Positions 1-5,752 of a DNA stretch of 5,752 bases are shown here, piece after piece; the first letter of the stretch is position 1, and each line of letters begins with the position of its first letter. Below the pieces are notes generated by a model, which made no database searches, was not told where the DNA came from, and worked only from the letters and a program-made list of their open reading frames with translations. A program made the translations under genes and the position numbers. Origin of the DNA: Anaerolinea thermophila (GTDB lineage: Bacteria > Chloroflexota > Anaerolineae > Anaerolineales > Villigracilaceae); assembly GCA_022729775.1 (NCBI GenBank), contig DZBA01000219.1:1-5752 (forward strand), in the 5' to 3' direction.

Positions 1-737
1 AAGTCGGTCAAGGCACGCATACGGTGATGATTCAAATGGCGGCGCACGCGCTGGGTATTCCATCTAATAAAGTTGAAATTCGCACGTCGGATACCGCCAA
101 GCAAGGTAACTCCGGTTCTGTGTCCGCTTCGCGTATGACCTTCATGGCGGGCAATGCCATCAAGGGCGCGGCGGAAGCGGCTCTGGAAAAATGGAACGCG
201 GAAGAACGTCCCGCGATTGCCGAATATAAATATCTCGCGCCGCCCACCGAACACATGGATGAAGAAACGGGTCATTCGATGCCGAACTTCTCTTATGCGT
301 ATGTCGCTCAAGCCGCCGAAGTGGAAGTGGACCTCGAAACGGGTCACGTGCGCGTGATTCGTATTATCAGCGCGGATGATGTCGGTAAGGCGATTAATCC
401 CGATTTGGTCGTCGGTCAAATTGAGGGCGCGGTGGTTCAAGCGCATGGATATGCCCTGCTTGAAGATTACAAGACCAAAAACGGCAAGGTGATGACTGAC
501 CAGTTCAGCACATATTTGATTCCCACCATTTGGGATATTCCTGAAAAGGTTGAGTCTGTGCTGGTGGAAGTGCCAGACCCGAACGGTCCCTGGGGCGCGC
601 GTGGGTTGGGTGAACTTCCGCTTTTGTCGGTTGCGCCTGCCATTGCTGCTGCCATTCATGACGCCACGGGCGTATGGATGAGCGAATTCCCGTTCACGCC
701 TGAGCGTGTGTTGAGGGCGTTGGGAAAAATCAATTGA
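1..737 (+). CDS. Molybdenum hydroxylase large subunit (xanthine dehydrogenase family, Moco-binding), C-terminal part
   Basis: The open frame runs in from the left edge (first full codon at 3) and stops at TGA 735-737, leaving 244 residues of a subunit that is usually about 750-780 aa. It begins with VGQGTHT, the loop whose Gln contacts the molybdenum cofactor in this family. SGSVSASRMTF follows around residues 33-43. The C-terminal signature PWGARGLGELP is at nt 588-620; its Glu (codon 612-614) corresponds to the catalytic general base that activates the Mo-OH group. Family members hydroxylate purines, nicotinate, aldehydes or other heterocycles, working with FAD and 2Fe-2S subunits or domains that are not in view. 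Substrate cannot be assigned from this fragment. The YqeB-type gene downstream hints at the selenium-dependent subclass, which is an inference. The family assignment is firm; the start lies outside the window. Confidence 0.95.
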   Translation, partial: VGQGTHTVMIQMAAHALGIPSNKVEIRTSDTAKQGNSGSVSASRMTFMAGNAIKGAAEAALEKWNAEERPAIAEYKYLAPPTEHMDEETGHSMPNFSYAYVAQAAEVEVDLETGHVRVIRIISADDVGKAINPDLVVGQIEGAVVQAHGYALLEDYKTKNGKVMTDQFSTYLIPTIWDIPEKVESVLVEVPDPNGPWGARGLGELPLLSVAPAIAAAIHDATGVWMSEFPFTPERVLRALGKIN

Positions 738-762
738 TGGGTGATGCGTAACCCGTAAAAAA

Positions 763-824
763 CACCATAGAGCGCGCAGAGATTTTTGGAGAATTTTTCC
801 AAAACCTCTGCCGCTTCTGTGGTG
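763..824. repeat. 62-nt imperfect palindrome in the intergenic gap
   Basis: The outer arms 763-781 and 806-824 are 19 nt each and match at 14 positions as an inverted repeat. Two of the five mismatches become G-U pairs in RNA on the plus strand, leaving a 3x3 internal loop at 773-775/812-814. An inner perfect 7-bp stem (784-790 with 798-804) closes a 7-nt loop, GAATTTT. There is no T-tract after it, so it is not a classical terminator. The CACCA..GAG / CTCTG..TGGTG arm style resembles dispersed palindromic repeats of environmental bacterial genomes, but a repeat family cannot be shown from one copy. It ends 11 nt before the hydrolase start and abuts its weak GGGA ribosome-binding site, so it could influence translation or protect mRNA ends. 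Confidence 0.7.
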
Positions 825-835
825 GGAAAAGATGA

Positions 836-1729
836 ATGACCTTCCCTTATCTTGGTGAAAACAAAGACCTGAACGATATAGCCCGCAAAGAAGCCAGCGG
901 GGCGTTTATTTCTCTATCCGATGGGGTGACACATTACGAATTGCGCGGGGATGAAAACGCGCAAACCATCGTCTTTGTGCATGGGTTTTCTGTCCCATAT
1001 TTTATTTTCGACCCTACTTTTGACTTTCTCTTTGGCGCGGGTTTTCGCGTTTTGAGATATGACCTGTTCGGGCGCGGATTTTCCGACCGTCCGCGTGTGA
1101 AGTATGACATCCATTTATTTGTCCGCCAGTTGAAGGAATTGCTCGATGCGCTGAATATCAAACAGGCGAGTGTCATTGGGCTTTCGATGGGCGGGGCAAT
1201 TTCAACTGCGTTCACCAGCAGCCACTCTGGATATGTCATCAAGCATGTGATGATTGACCCTGCGGGCGCGGAAAAAATAGAACTGCCGCTTGCGGTTAAA
1301 ACTGCAAAAATTCCCGTGTTGGGAGACCTTTTGTTCGGTTTGATGGGCAGCGGCAATATGGTTAAGGGGCTTGCTTCTGATGTGCTTGATAAAAAACTGG
1401 TTGAGCGTTTTCAAGAGCAATATAAAACCCAGATGCAGTTCAAAGGATTCAAGCGCGCGATTCTTTCCTCCATGCGGAACGGGATGCTGGATTCGTTTTA
1501 CGAAACCTACCAGCGCGCTGGGCAATTGAAAAAGCCGACGCTGCTTTTTTGGGGTAGGCAGGACGCGACTGTCCCTTATGACCATAGCGCGAAAATCATG
1601 CGGGCGATCCCACATGCAGAATTTCATACCATCGAAAACTGCGGACATATTCCGCATTATGAAAAGCCCGAACTTGTCAACTCGATTTTGCTGGATTTTT
1701 TATCGAATGCCGCCTATGAGGCGTCATGA
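836..1729 (+). CDS. Alpha/beta hydrolase
   Basis: This 297-aa protein has the full alpha/beta-hydrolase layout. The oxyanion-hole motif HGF is at residues 49-51. DLFGRGFSDRP follows at 76-86. The nucleophile elbow GLSMGG is at 115-120 with Ser117. The acid Asp243 lies in WGRQDATVP and the catalytic His271 in CGHIPHYEKP, giving a complete Ser-Asp-His triad. A cap region lies roughly at residues 145-225. No signal peptide is seen, so it is probably cytoplasmic. Family members are esterases, C-C bond hydrolases, haloperoxidase-like enzymes or lipases; the substrate is not readable here. The start ATG at 836 has only a weak GGGA at 824-827, 8 nt upstream. The TGA overlaps the ATG of the next gene (ATGA, 4 nt), indicating translational coupling with the DUF1361 protein. 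It lies 98 nt after the molybdenum hydroxylase gene. Confidence 0.93.
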   Translation: MTFPYLGENKDLNDIARKEASGAFISLSDGVTHYELRGDENAQTIVFVHGFSVPYFIFDPTFDFLFGAGFRVLRYDLFGRGFSDRPRVKYDIHLFVRQLKELLDALNIKQASVIGLSMGGAISTAFTSSHSGYVIKHVMIDPAGAEKIELPLAVKTAKIPVLGDLLFGLMGSGNMVKGLASDVLDKKLVERFQEQYKTQMQFKGFKRAILSSMRNGMLDSFYETYQRAGQLKKPTLLFWGRQDATVPYDHSAKIMRAIPHAEFHTIENCGHIPHYEKPELVNSILLDFLSNAAYEAS

Positions 1730-2424
1730 TTTATGAAATAATTGATTTTGCCCGCCGTCATCGCTACAAGATATCCATCTTTGCGTTGATGGCGCTCGCT
1801 TCGCTGATTTGCGTCGTCCTTGTCGCTGCGCGGATCGAGTACACCGATACAAACCGTCATTTGGGTTTGGTGTGGAATCTTTTTCTAGCATGGATTCCTT
1901 TTGGGCTGGCGTACTTTGCGTATGCCTTTTCCTGGAAAAAGTGGAAGTTGTATTTTGTGCTGCCCATTACTGTTTTCCTGTGGTTGATTTTCTTTCCCAA
2001 CGCGCCGTATATCCTCACTGATTTGCAGCACCTTGCAAAAAATTCTACGAACGTGCCGTTGTGGTACGATGTGATTGTGATGGTATGGTTTTCATGGACA
2101 GGGCTGTTGCTTGGCTTGGTCTCGCTATACCTGATGCATGATATTGTCTACCGTACTTTTGGGCGCTTGCCCGGTTGGGTGTTTGTGTTTATCGTTTCGG
2201 GGTTGAGCAGTTTTGGCGTTTATCTTGGACGTTTCGCGCGCTTTAACTCATGGGATTTACTCAACGACCCAAAGGAAGTCGCAGTCACCATCCTTGGACT
2301 TGCCATTGACCCTTCCATGCGGTTAATCGCATTTACTGTTTTGTTTTCCATTTTTTACCTGTTTGTATATCTTACCTTGTATTCGTTTGCCCATCTTGTG
2401 CAGGAGAAACCAAATGCAAAATAA
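1726..2424 (+). CDS. DUF1361 family integral membrane protein
   Basis: A 232-aa, strongly hydrophobic protein with about six membrane helices (approx. residues 16-36, 48-68, 74-92, 114-136, 149-169 and 199-222). Features typical of the uncharacterised DUF1361 family are visible: NLFLAWIPF at 51-59, FFPNAPYILTDLQHL at 89-103, PLWYD at 111-115 and GRFARFNSWDLL at 168-179. The conserved polar residues in these loops (Asn, Asp, His, Arg) suggest a functional site at the membrane surface, but no activity is known to me. Its ATG overlaps the hydrolase stop by 4 nt, with TGAGG at 1717-1721 as a possible ribosome-binding site. Its last 11 nt overlap the start of the YqeB-type gene. Family recognition is confident; function is unknown, and a link to molybdenum hydroxylase maturation rests only on position. 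Confidence 0.87.
   Translation: MIYEIIDFARRHRYKISIFALMALASLICVVLVAARIEYTDTNRHLGLVWNLFLAWIPFGLAYFAYAFSWKKWKLYFVLPITVFLWLIFFPNAPYILTDLQHLAKNSTNVPLWYDVIVMVWFSWTGLLLGLVSLYLMHDIVYRTFGRLPGWVFVFIVSGLSSFGVYLGRFARFNSWDLLNDPKEVAVTILGLAIDPSMRLIAFTVLFSIFYLFVYLTLYSFAHLVQEKPNAK
2402..2406 (+). promoter_or_regulatory. Ribosome-binding site that fixes the yqeB-type start
   Basis: AGGAG lies inside the last codons of the DUF1361 gene, 7 nt upstream of ATG 2414. It supports that start over an in-frame ATG at 2363, which would add 17 residues unlike the family N-terminus and a 62-nt overlap with the previous gene. Confidence 0.8.
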
Positions 2425-3235
2425 ATTGATAGTGATTCGCGGCGGCGGCGACCTCGCCAGCGGGGTCGCGCTGCGTTTGCATCACGCAGGCTTTTCGGTC
2501 ATCATTCTTGAATTAGATACGCCTCTGATGGTGCGTCGCTCTGTTTCATTTGCCGACGCTGTTTATCAGGGACATCGCCGCGTTGAAGACGTCACCGCGC
2601 GGCTTGTTTCTGCCGACCAGATCATGGTTACGTTGGAAGTGGGGGAAATCCCGGTGCTGGTTGACCCGCAGGCAAATATTCTGCGAAATCAATTTGTGAC
2701 CAGTCCTCAATCAACCATCGTTGTAGATGCGCGCTTATTGAAGACCACCCCTGAATTATTGGACGTGAAATTTCCACTTTACATTGGGCTTGGACCCGGC
2801 TTTGTCGCCGGCGAAAATTGCACCGCTGTAATCGAAACCCGCCGCGGACATACGATGGGGCGCGTATATTGGAGAGGCTCCGCGCAGTCTGACAGCGGGG
2901 AACCGGAAGGCGACCGTCGCCGCGTTTTGCGCGCGCCCGCAGATGGCGCGCTCGATGTTCATGTAGAAATTGGCGAGCATGTTAAAGAAGGGCAGGTGAT
3001 TGCTACGCTTCAACCTGAAATTGCAATGGATGATTTCACGATTGTCAGCCCCTTCGATGGAATCCTGCGCGGAATGATTCATTCCAATGTCCGCGTTACC
3101 AGAGGCTTGAAGATTGGCGATGTAGACCGCCGTAATGACCCGGCATTGTGCGCGCTGGTCTCCGATAAGGCTTTGGCTGTCGGCGGCGGGGTATTGGAAG
3201 CAGTGCTGGCTTTTTTCAAAAACGCGGAAGAATAG
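2414..3235 (+). CDS. yqeB: YqeB/EF2563 family selenium-dependent molybdenum hydroxylase system protein
   Basis: A 273-aa protein. It starts with an XdhC-like nucleotide-binding segment (VIRGGGDLASGVALRL, residues 7-22; ILELDTP, 31-37). The central family block reads GLGPGFVAGENCTAVIE at 125-141, then RRGHTMGRVYW at 143-153. Residues 174-236 form a biotinyl/lipoyl-like barrel pattern (APADGALDVHVEIGEHVKEG, then SPFDGILRG at 212-220 and RVTRGLKIGDVD at 227-238). The lysine normally modified in biotinyl domains is not present at the hairpin (PEIAMDD), so it is probably a non-carrier barrel. The family is known from clusters encoding selenium-dependent molybdenum hydroxylases and is thought to help build or insert the selenium-containing cofactor; its exact reaction is unsettled. 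It overlaps the DUF1361 gene by 11 nt, ends its operon, and is followed by a hairpin terminator. The companion genes yqeC, selD and mocA are not in view. Confidence 0.9.
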   Translation: MQNKLIVIRGGGDLASGVALRLHHAGFSVIILELDTPLMVRRSVSFADAVYQGHRRVEDVTARLVSADQIMVTLEVGEIPVLVDPQANILRNQFVTSPQSTIVVDARLLKTTPELLDVKFPLYIGLGPGFVAGENCTAVIETRRGHTMGRVYWRGSAQSDSGEPEGDRRRVLRAPADGALDVHVEIGEHVKEGQVIATLQPEIAMDDFTIVSPFDGILRGMIHSNVRVTRGLKIGDVDRRNDPALCALVSDKALAVGGGVLEAVLAFFKNAEE

Positions 3236-3243
3236 CAAAAGAC

Positions 3244-3277
3244 AAAAACTCCGAGACGTTCAAGTCTCGGAGTTTTT
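3244..3277. terminator. Bidirectional intrinsic terminator between convergent operons
   Basis: A perfect inverted repeat pairs 3244-3257 with 3264-3277: a 10-bp core ACTCCGAGAC/GTCTCGGAGT extended by four A-T pairs around a 6-nt loop, GTTCAA. Seven Ts follow the core on the plus strand (3273-3279) and five As precede it (3244-3248), giving a U-tract in both directions. It lies 8 nt after the yqeB-type stop and 19 nt beyond the stop of the minus-strand kinase, so it can end both transcripts. Confidence 0.93.
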
Positions 3278-3296
3278 TTGCGTTGAGGTAATTTCC

Positions 3297-4877
3297 TTAA
3301 GGAGCGATTACATTCATCCTTCGATATATTCCCTTCATCTTTCCATAAACCTGCTTGAAGATGTCGAACTTTTCATCGTATAACGCGCGATGTCCGAGGT
3401 TTGGCTGGTAGGCGCGCTGGAACTGAATCAAACCTGGAATGTCCGCATACCCAATTTCACCCAGCCCCACCGCTGCGATCCACGCCGCGCCGCGCGCGTT
3501 GGCATAGATGGGATTGGCGACTTGTTTGATTTCCACATTCATCACATCCGCAAAAATCTGACACCATACACCCGATTGCGCGCCGCCGCCTACGATGTTG
3601 ATGGCATTTACTTTTTGCCCGAGGAATTTCTCTACAGGTGAAAGTAACCAGCGCGTGTTGAACGCAATGCCTTCAAGAAAGGCGCGGATGATATCTTCGC
3701 GCGTATTGTTCAGAGACAAGTTGTACAGCCCGGCGCGGAGCGTGCGATCTTCCACTGGCGCGCGTTCGCCCCAGATCCATGGCGTGTACATGACTCCGTT
3801 TGCGCCTGCGGGGACGCGGTTTGCAATTTGGTCCAACACTTTGAAAATATCGGGGACATCCGCTTCCTGCAACAACTCATCCTTGTGATAGATGACATTG
3901 TCGCGCAGGAATGTGAGATTGCCGCCCGCCGTTGCTTGAAGCGCGGTGAGTAAATAGCGATGTGGAATCGCGCAAGGAATGGACGCCATACTCGAAGCAA
4001 TATCCGTTTTCTTGAACGGCACATGCGCCGCAAGCCATGATGATGTGCCGATATAAAGATGCGGGACGTAGTCTTCCACTGCGCCCGCGCCAATTGCCGC
4101 GGCGGTATTATCAATTGCCCCTGCAACCACCTTCACATTCGGTGATAATCCAAGCGTGTTTGCGACATCATCGCGGATATTGCCGATCACTTTTGTACAC
4201 GCCACGATATCAGGGAGTTTTTCACGGTCAATGCCGAGCGTGCGGATCAACGAATCATTATATTGAATCAAATCGGGGTTGCGGTTGTCTGTCACCCACG
4301 AAGTCACAATCGAATCAAAACTTGCGACAAACTCGCCCGTCAATCGTAAATTCATATAATCAAGCACATTCAAAAATTTGTACGCGCGCGAATACACTTC
4401 GGGCATCGTGTCGCGGATGAACAGCATGTGCGCGGCTGGGTCTTTGCCAGTCATCGAGGGCATCCCGCCCGTCAGGCGCACGAAGCGCAAAACATTTGAA
4501 ATGCCCGCGCCGTCAATGTTGATTAATCCATTCAGTTGCTTGCGCAGATGAGGCGCGCCGCGCATGTCCATCCACAAAATCGCGTTGCCGATGGCGTTCC
4601 CTTCTTTATCAACTGCCACTGTCCCTTCGCCTTGCGTGGAACAACACACCGCGGTTATTTTTGTGCCTGCGCCCTGTTTTTGAATCAGCCTGCCTGCCGC
4701 TAACAGGAACGCCTGCCACCATTCTTCGGGTGATTGCTCCACTCCGCCGTCGGGCGTGATGATAAGCCGCACAGGTTCAGATTCCCAGCCGGCCACCTTT
4801 CCGCTGACAGTGATCAGCGCGACTTTCATTCCAGATGTCCCAAGGTCAACAGCGAGGACGAGATTTTCGTTTGTCAT
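3297..4877 (-). CDS. FGGY-family carbohydrate kinase (xylulokinase-like, substrate unassigned)
   Basis: A 526-aa protein of typical FGGY kinase length, predicted to phosphorylate a sugar or polyol with ATP in the cytoplasm. The N-terminal domain has the phosphate-1 loop AVDLGTSGMKVALI (residues 9-22), STQGEGTVAVD (80-90) and the substrate-side WMDMR (102-106). The C-terminal domain has GAIDNTAAAIGAG (253-265), whose Asp256 fits the catalytic base, then IGTSSW (276-281), FLEGIAFNTRW (400-410) and the adenosine motif IVGGGAQSGVWCQIFADV (428-445). Classical xylulokinases carry QMHG where this protein reads TQGEG, so a xylB label is not justified. Start ATG 4875-4877 puts the protein at the phosphate-1 loop. 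An open extension upstream to 5168 lies inside the transporter gene and is rejected. It begins 14 nt after the transporter stop with a weak ACGGAA ribosome-binding site. Confidence 0.93.
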   Translation of the reverse strand: MTNENLVLAVDLGTSGMKVALITVSGKVAGWESEPVRLIITPDGGVEQSPEEWWQAFLLAAGRLIQKQGAGTKITAVCCSTQGEGTVAVDKEGNAIGNAILWMDMRGAPHLRKQLNGLINIDGAGISNVLRFVRLTGGMPSMTGKDPAAHMLFIRDTMPEVYSRAYKFLNVLDYMNLRLTGEFVASFDSIVTSWVTDNRNPDLIQYNDSLIRTLGIDREKLPDIVACTKVIGNIRDDVANTLGLSPNVKVVAGAIDNTAAAIGAGAVEDYVPHLYIGTSSWLAAHVPFKKTDIASSMASIPCAIPHRYLLTALQATAGGNLTFLRDNVIYHKDELLQEADVPDIFKVLDQIANRVPAGANGVMYTPWIWGERAPVEDRTLRAGLYNLSLNNTREDIIRAFLEGIAFNTRWLLSPVEKFLGQKVNAINIVGGGAQSGVWCQIFADVMNVEIKQVANPIYANARGAAWIAAVGLGEIGYADIPGLIQFQRAYQPNLGHRALYDEKFDIFKQVYGKMKGIYRRMNVIAP

Positions 4878-4891
4878 AATTTTTCCGTTTG

Positions 4892-5752
4892 TTATTTTTG
4901 CGGGTCTTTCATTTGTGTGACGAGCAATGCGCTGACCACCAATAACCCGATTGCCAGTAACAGCGCGGGCGTGAATGAGCCATCGGATGTTTTTAACGCT
5001 TCCATGATGTACACAAACACAACAGAAGCCTGACCAAACAATTGTATTAATCCGTTCGATGTTCCTTCGGGGGTTGGCTGTGTGACTTCCGAAGCGTACT
5101 GCATCCCAATGGGACTCGTGCTGACGAGGAAGAATCCCATCGCAAAGGCAGAGACGAATAACAACCATAAATGGGTTGCGTATGCCACGCCGATAAGACC
5201 GGGGATTGCCAACAACATTCCTGCAAGAATATATGGCTGACGCTTGCGTTGTTTATCCGAAAATGGCGGGATGATGACCGCGCCCAACACGCCGCCGACC
5301 AGCATCAACGCGCCGAGCGTGCCTGCATCGGTGGGAGTAAATCCGCGCGGGCGGATGATATTCTCGACCCAGGTGGTCACGCCGTTGAAAATTCCCAACC
5401 CGATAAACGAAACGAACAAATACAGCCAAAATGATTTGACCGTGAAGGCATGTTTGAGTCCATCCAGCATCAACGCGCGGACTTCGCTTCCTGCGGGCCC
5501 GGGCGGGGTGGGGGGAGTCTCTCTGGCAAGCAGGATAAACAACACCGATGAAAATGCCGCGATGCCCCCATAAATCAATTGAACAGTTGGGATGGAAATT
5601 GTCGCTGTGAGAATTGGCGTGAGTACCATGCCAAGCGCTGTGCCGACCAGATTGGCGAGCGTCACCAGCCCGACCGCAGTGGCGCGTTCTTCGATGGCGC
5701 CCTGACCGTTCTCGGCGCTGTAAGCGGTGATCCAGTTCTGGGCATTGTCAGA
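4892..5752 (-). CDS. MFS transporter, N-terminal part outside the window
   Basis: The frame stays open to the right edge, giving 286 visible residues ending at TAA 4892-4894. About eight hydrophobic helices can be placed (visible residues approx. 32-51, 56-76, 108-128, 143-162, 174-192, 196-215, 233-252 and 261-279), fitting helices 5-12 of a 12-helix MFS protein, so about 120-150 residues are missing. EERATAVG (21-28) precedes the first visible helix. A central Pro-rich hydrophilic loop lies at about 78-92. A motif-A-like stretch GGVLGAVIIPPFSDKQRKR (153-171) follows the fourth visible helix. PEGTSNGLIQLFGQ (228-241) recalls the FLVCR/SLC49 branch of MFS; that is recognition by eye. A GTG at 5665 is an internal codon, not the start. 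It is cotranscribed with the FGGY kinase, so uptake of that enzyme's substrate is the simplest role. Confidence 0.9.
   Translation of the reverse strand, partial: SDNAQNWITAYSAENGQGAIEERATAVGLVTLANLVGTALGMVLTPILTATISIPTVQLIYGGIAAFSSVLFILLARETPPTPPGPAGSEVRALMLDGLKHAFTVKSFWLYLFVSFIGLGIFNGVTTWVENIIRPRGFTPTDAGTLGALMLVGGVLGAVIIPPFSDKQRKRQPYILAGMLLAIPGLIGVAYATHLWLLFVSAFAMGFFLVSTSPIGMQYASEVTQPTPEGTSNGLIQLFGQASVVFVYIMEALKTSDGSFTPALLLAIGLLVVSALLVTQMKDPQK

Noticed and set aside
739..754. Short GGGT/ACCC inverted repeat after the hydroxylase stop
   Set aside because: Only 4 bp around an 8-nt loop; expected by chance and no U-tract.
734..761. Possible promoter TTGATG - 16 nt - TAAAAA between the hydroxylase and hydrolase genes
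   Set aside because: Each box matches the consensus at only 4 of 6 positions and the first overlaps the hydroxylase stop codon. It is too weak to call, and the downstream genes may simply be cotranscribed.
934..1657. Minus-strand open frames of 140-151 codons opposite the alpha/beta hydrolase
   Set aside because: They overlap a gene with an intact catalytic triad, and their translations show no domain pattern.
2363..2413. Earlier in-frame ATG for the YqeB-type protein
   Set aside because: The 17 extra residues do not resemble the family, and ATG 2414 has an AGGAG at good spacing.
3710..4420. Open frames of 100-140 codons on both strands across the kinase gene
   Set aside because: They are shadows of the kinase frame, with Arg/Ser/Pro/Cys-rich compositions, no recognisable motifs and no ribosome-binding sites.
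4878..5168. N-terminal extension of the FGGY kinase reading frame by about 97 residues
   Set aside because: It lies antisense-frame-shifted inside the coding region of the MFS transporter on the same strand, has no kinase similarity, and ATG 4875-4877 gives the normal family N-terminus.
5665..5665. GTG as the start of the MFS gene
   Set aside because: The frame stays open to the window edge, and the residues before it (for example EERATAVG) fit MFS sequence leading into a membrane helix.

Overview
The window carries two convergent gene blocks from a bacterium of intermediate GC. Codon usage, frequent GCGC/CGCG words and the protein types suggest a Chloroflexota (Anaerolineae-like) environmental genome. 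That taxonomic call is an inference from general impression, not from a marker gene.

Plus strand (1-3235): the window opens inside the C-terminal part of a molybdenum hydroxylase large subunit (xanthine dehydrogenase family), which ends at 737. A 98-base gap holds a 62-nt imperfect palindrome (763-824). Three tightly coupled genes follow: an alpha/beta hydrolase (836-1729), a six-helix DUF1361 membrane protein (1726-2424) and a YqeB/EF2563-type protein (2414-3235). YqeB-type proteins are known companions of selenium-dependent molybdenum hydroxylases. The stop and start codons overlap at both internal junctions (4 nt and 11 nt), so the three genes are very probably translated from one message. 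The YqeB gene sits only 1.7 kb from a molybdenum hydroxylase gene. This suggests that the hydroxylase may carry the labile selenium form of the cofactor and that the hydrolase and DUF1361 protein may belong to the same locus.

A strong 14-bp hairpin with T/A tracts on both sides (3244-3277) separates the blocks and can terminate transcription from either direction.

Minus strand (5752-3297): an MFS transporter, truncated by the window edge, is followed 14 nt later by an FGGY-family carbohydrate kinase. This is a typical import-and-phosphorylate pair, but the substrate cannot be read from the sequence. The kinase lacks the usual xylulokinase QMHG signature, and the transporter has features reminiscent of the FLVCR/SLC49 branch of MFS.

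No tRNA, rRNA, CRISPR array, insertion sequence or phage gene is visible. The window is compact: the only gaps are 98, 61 and 14 nt.
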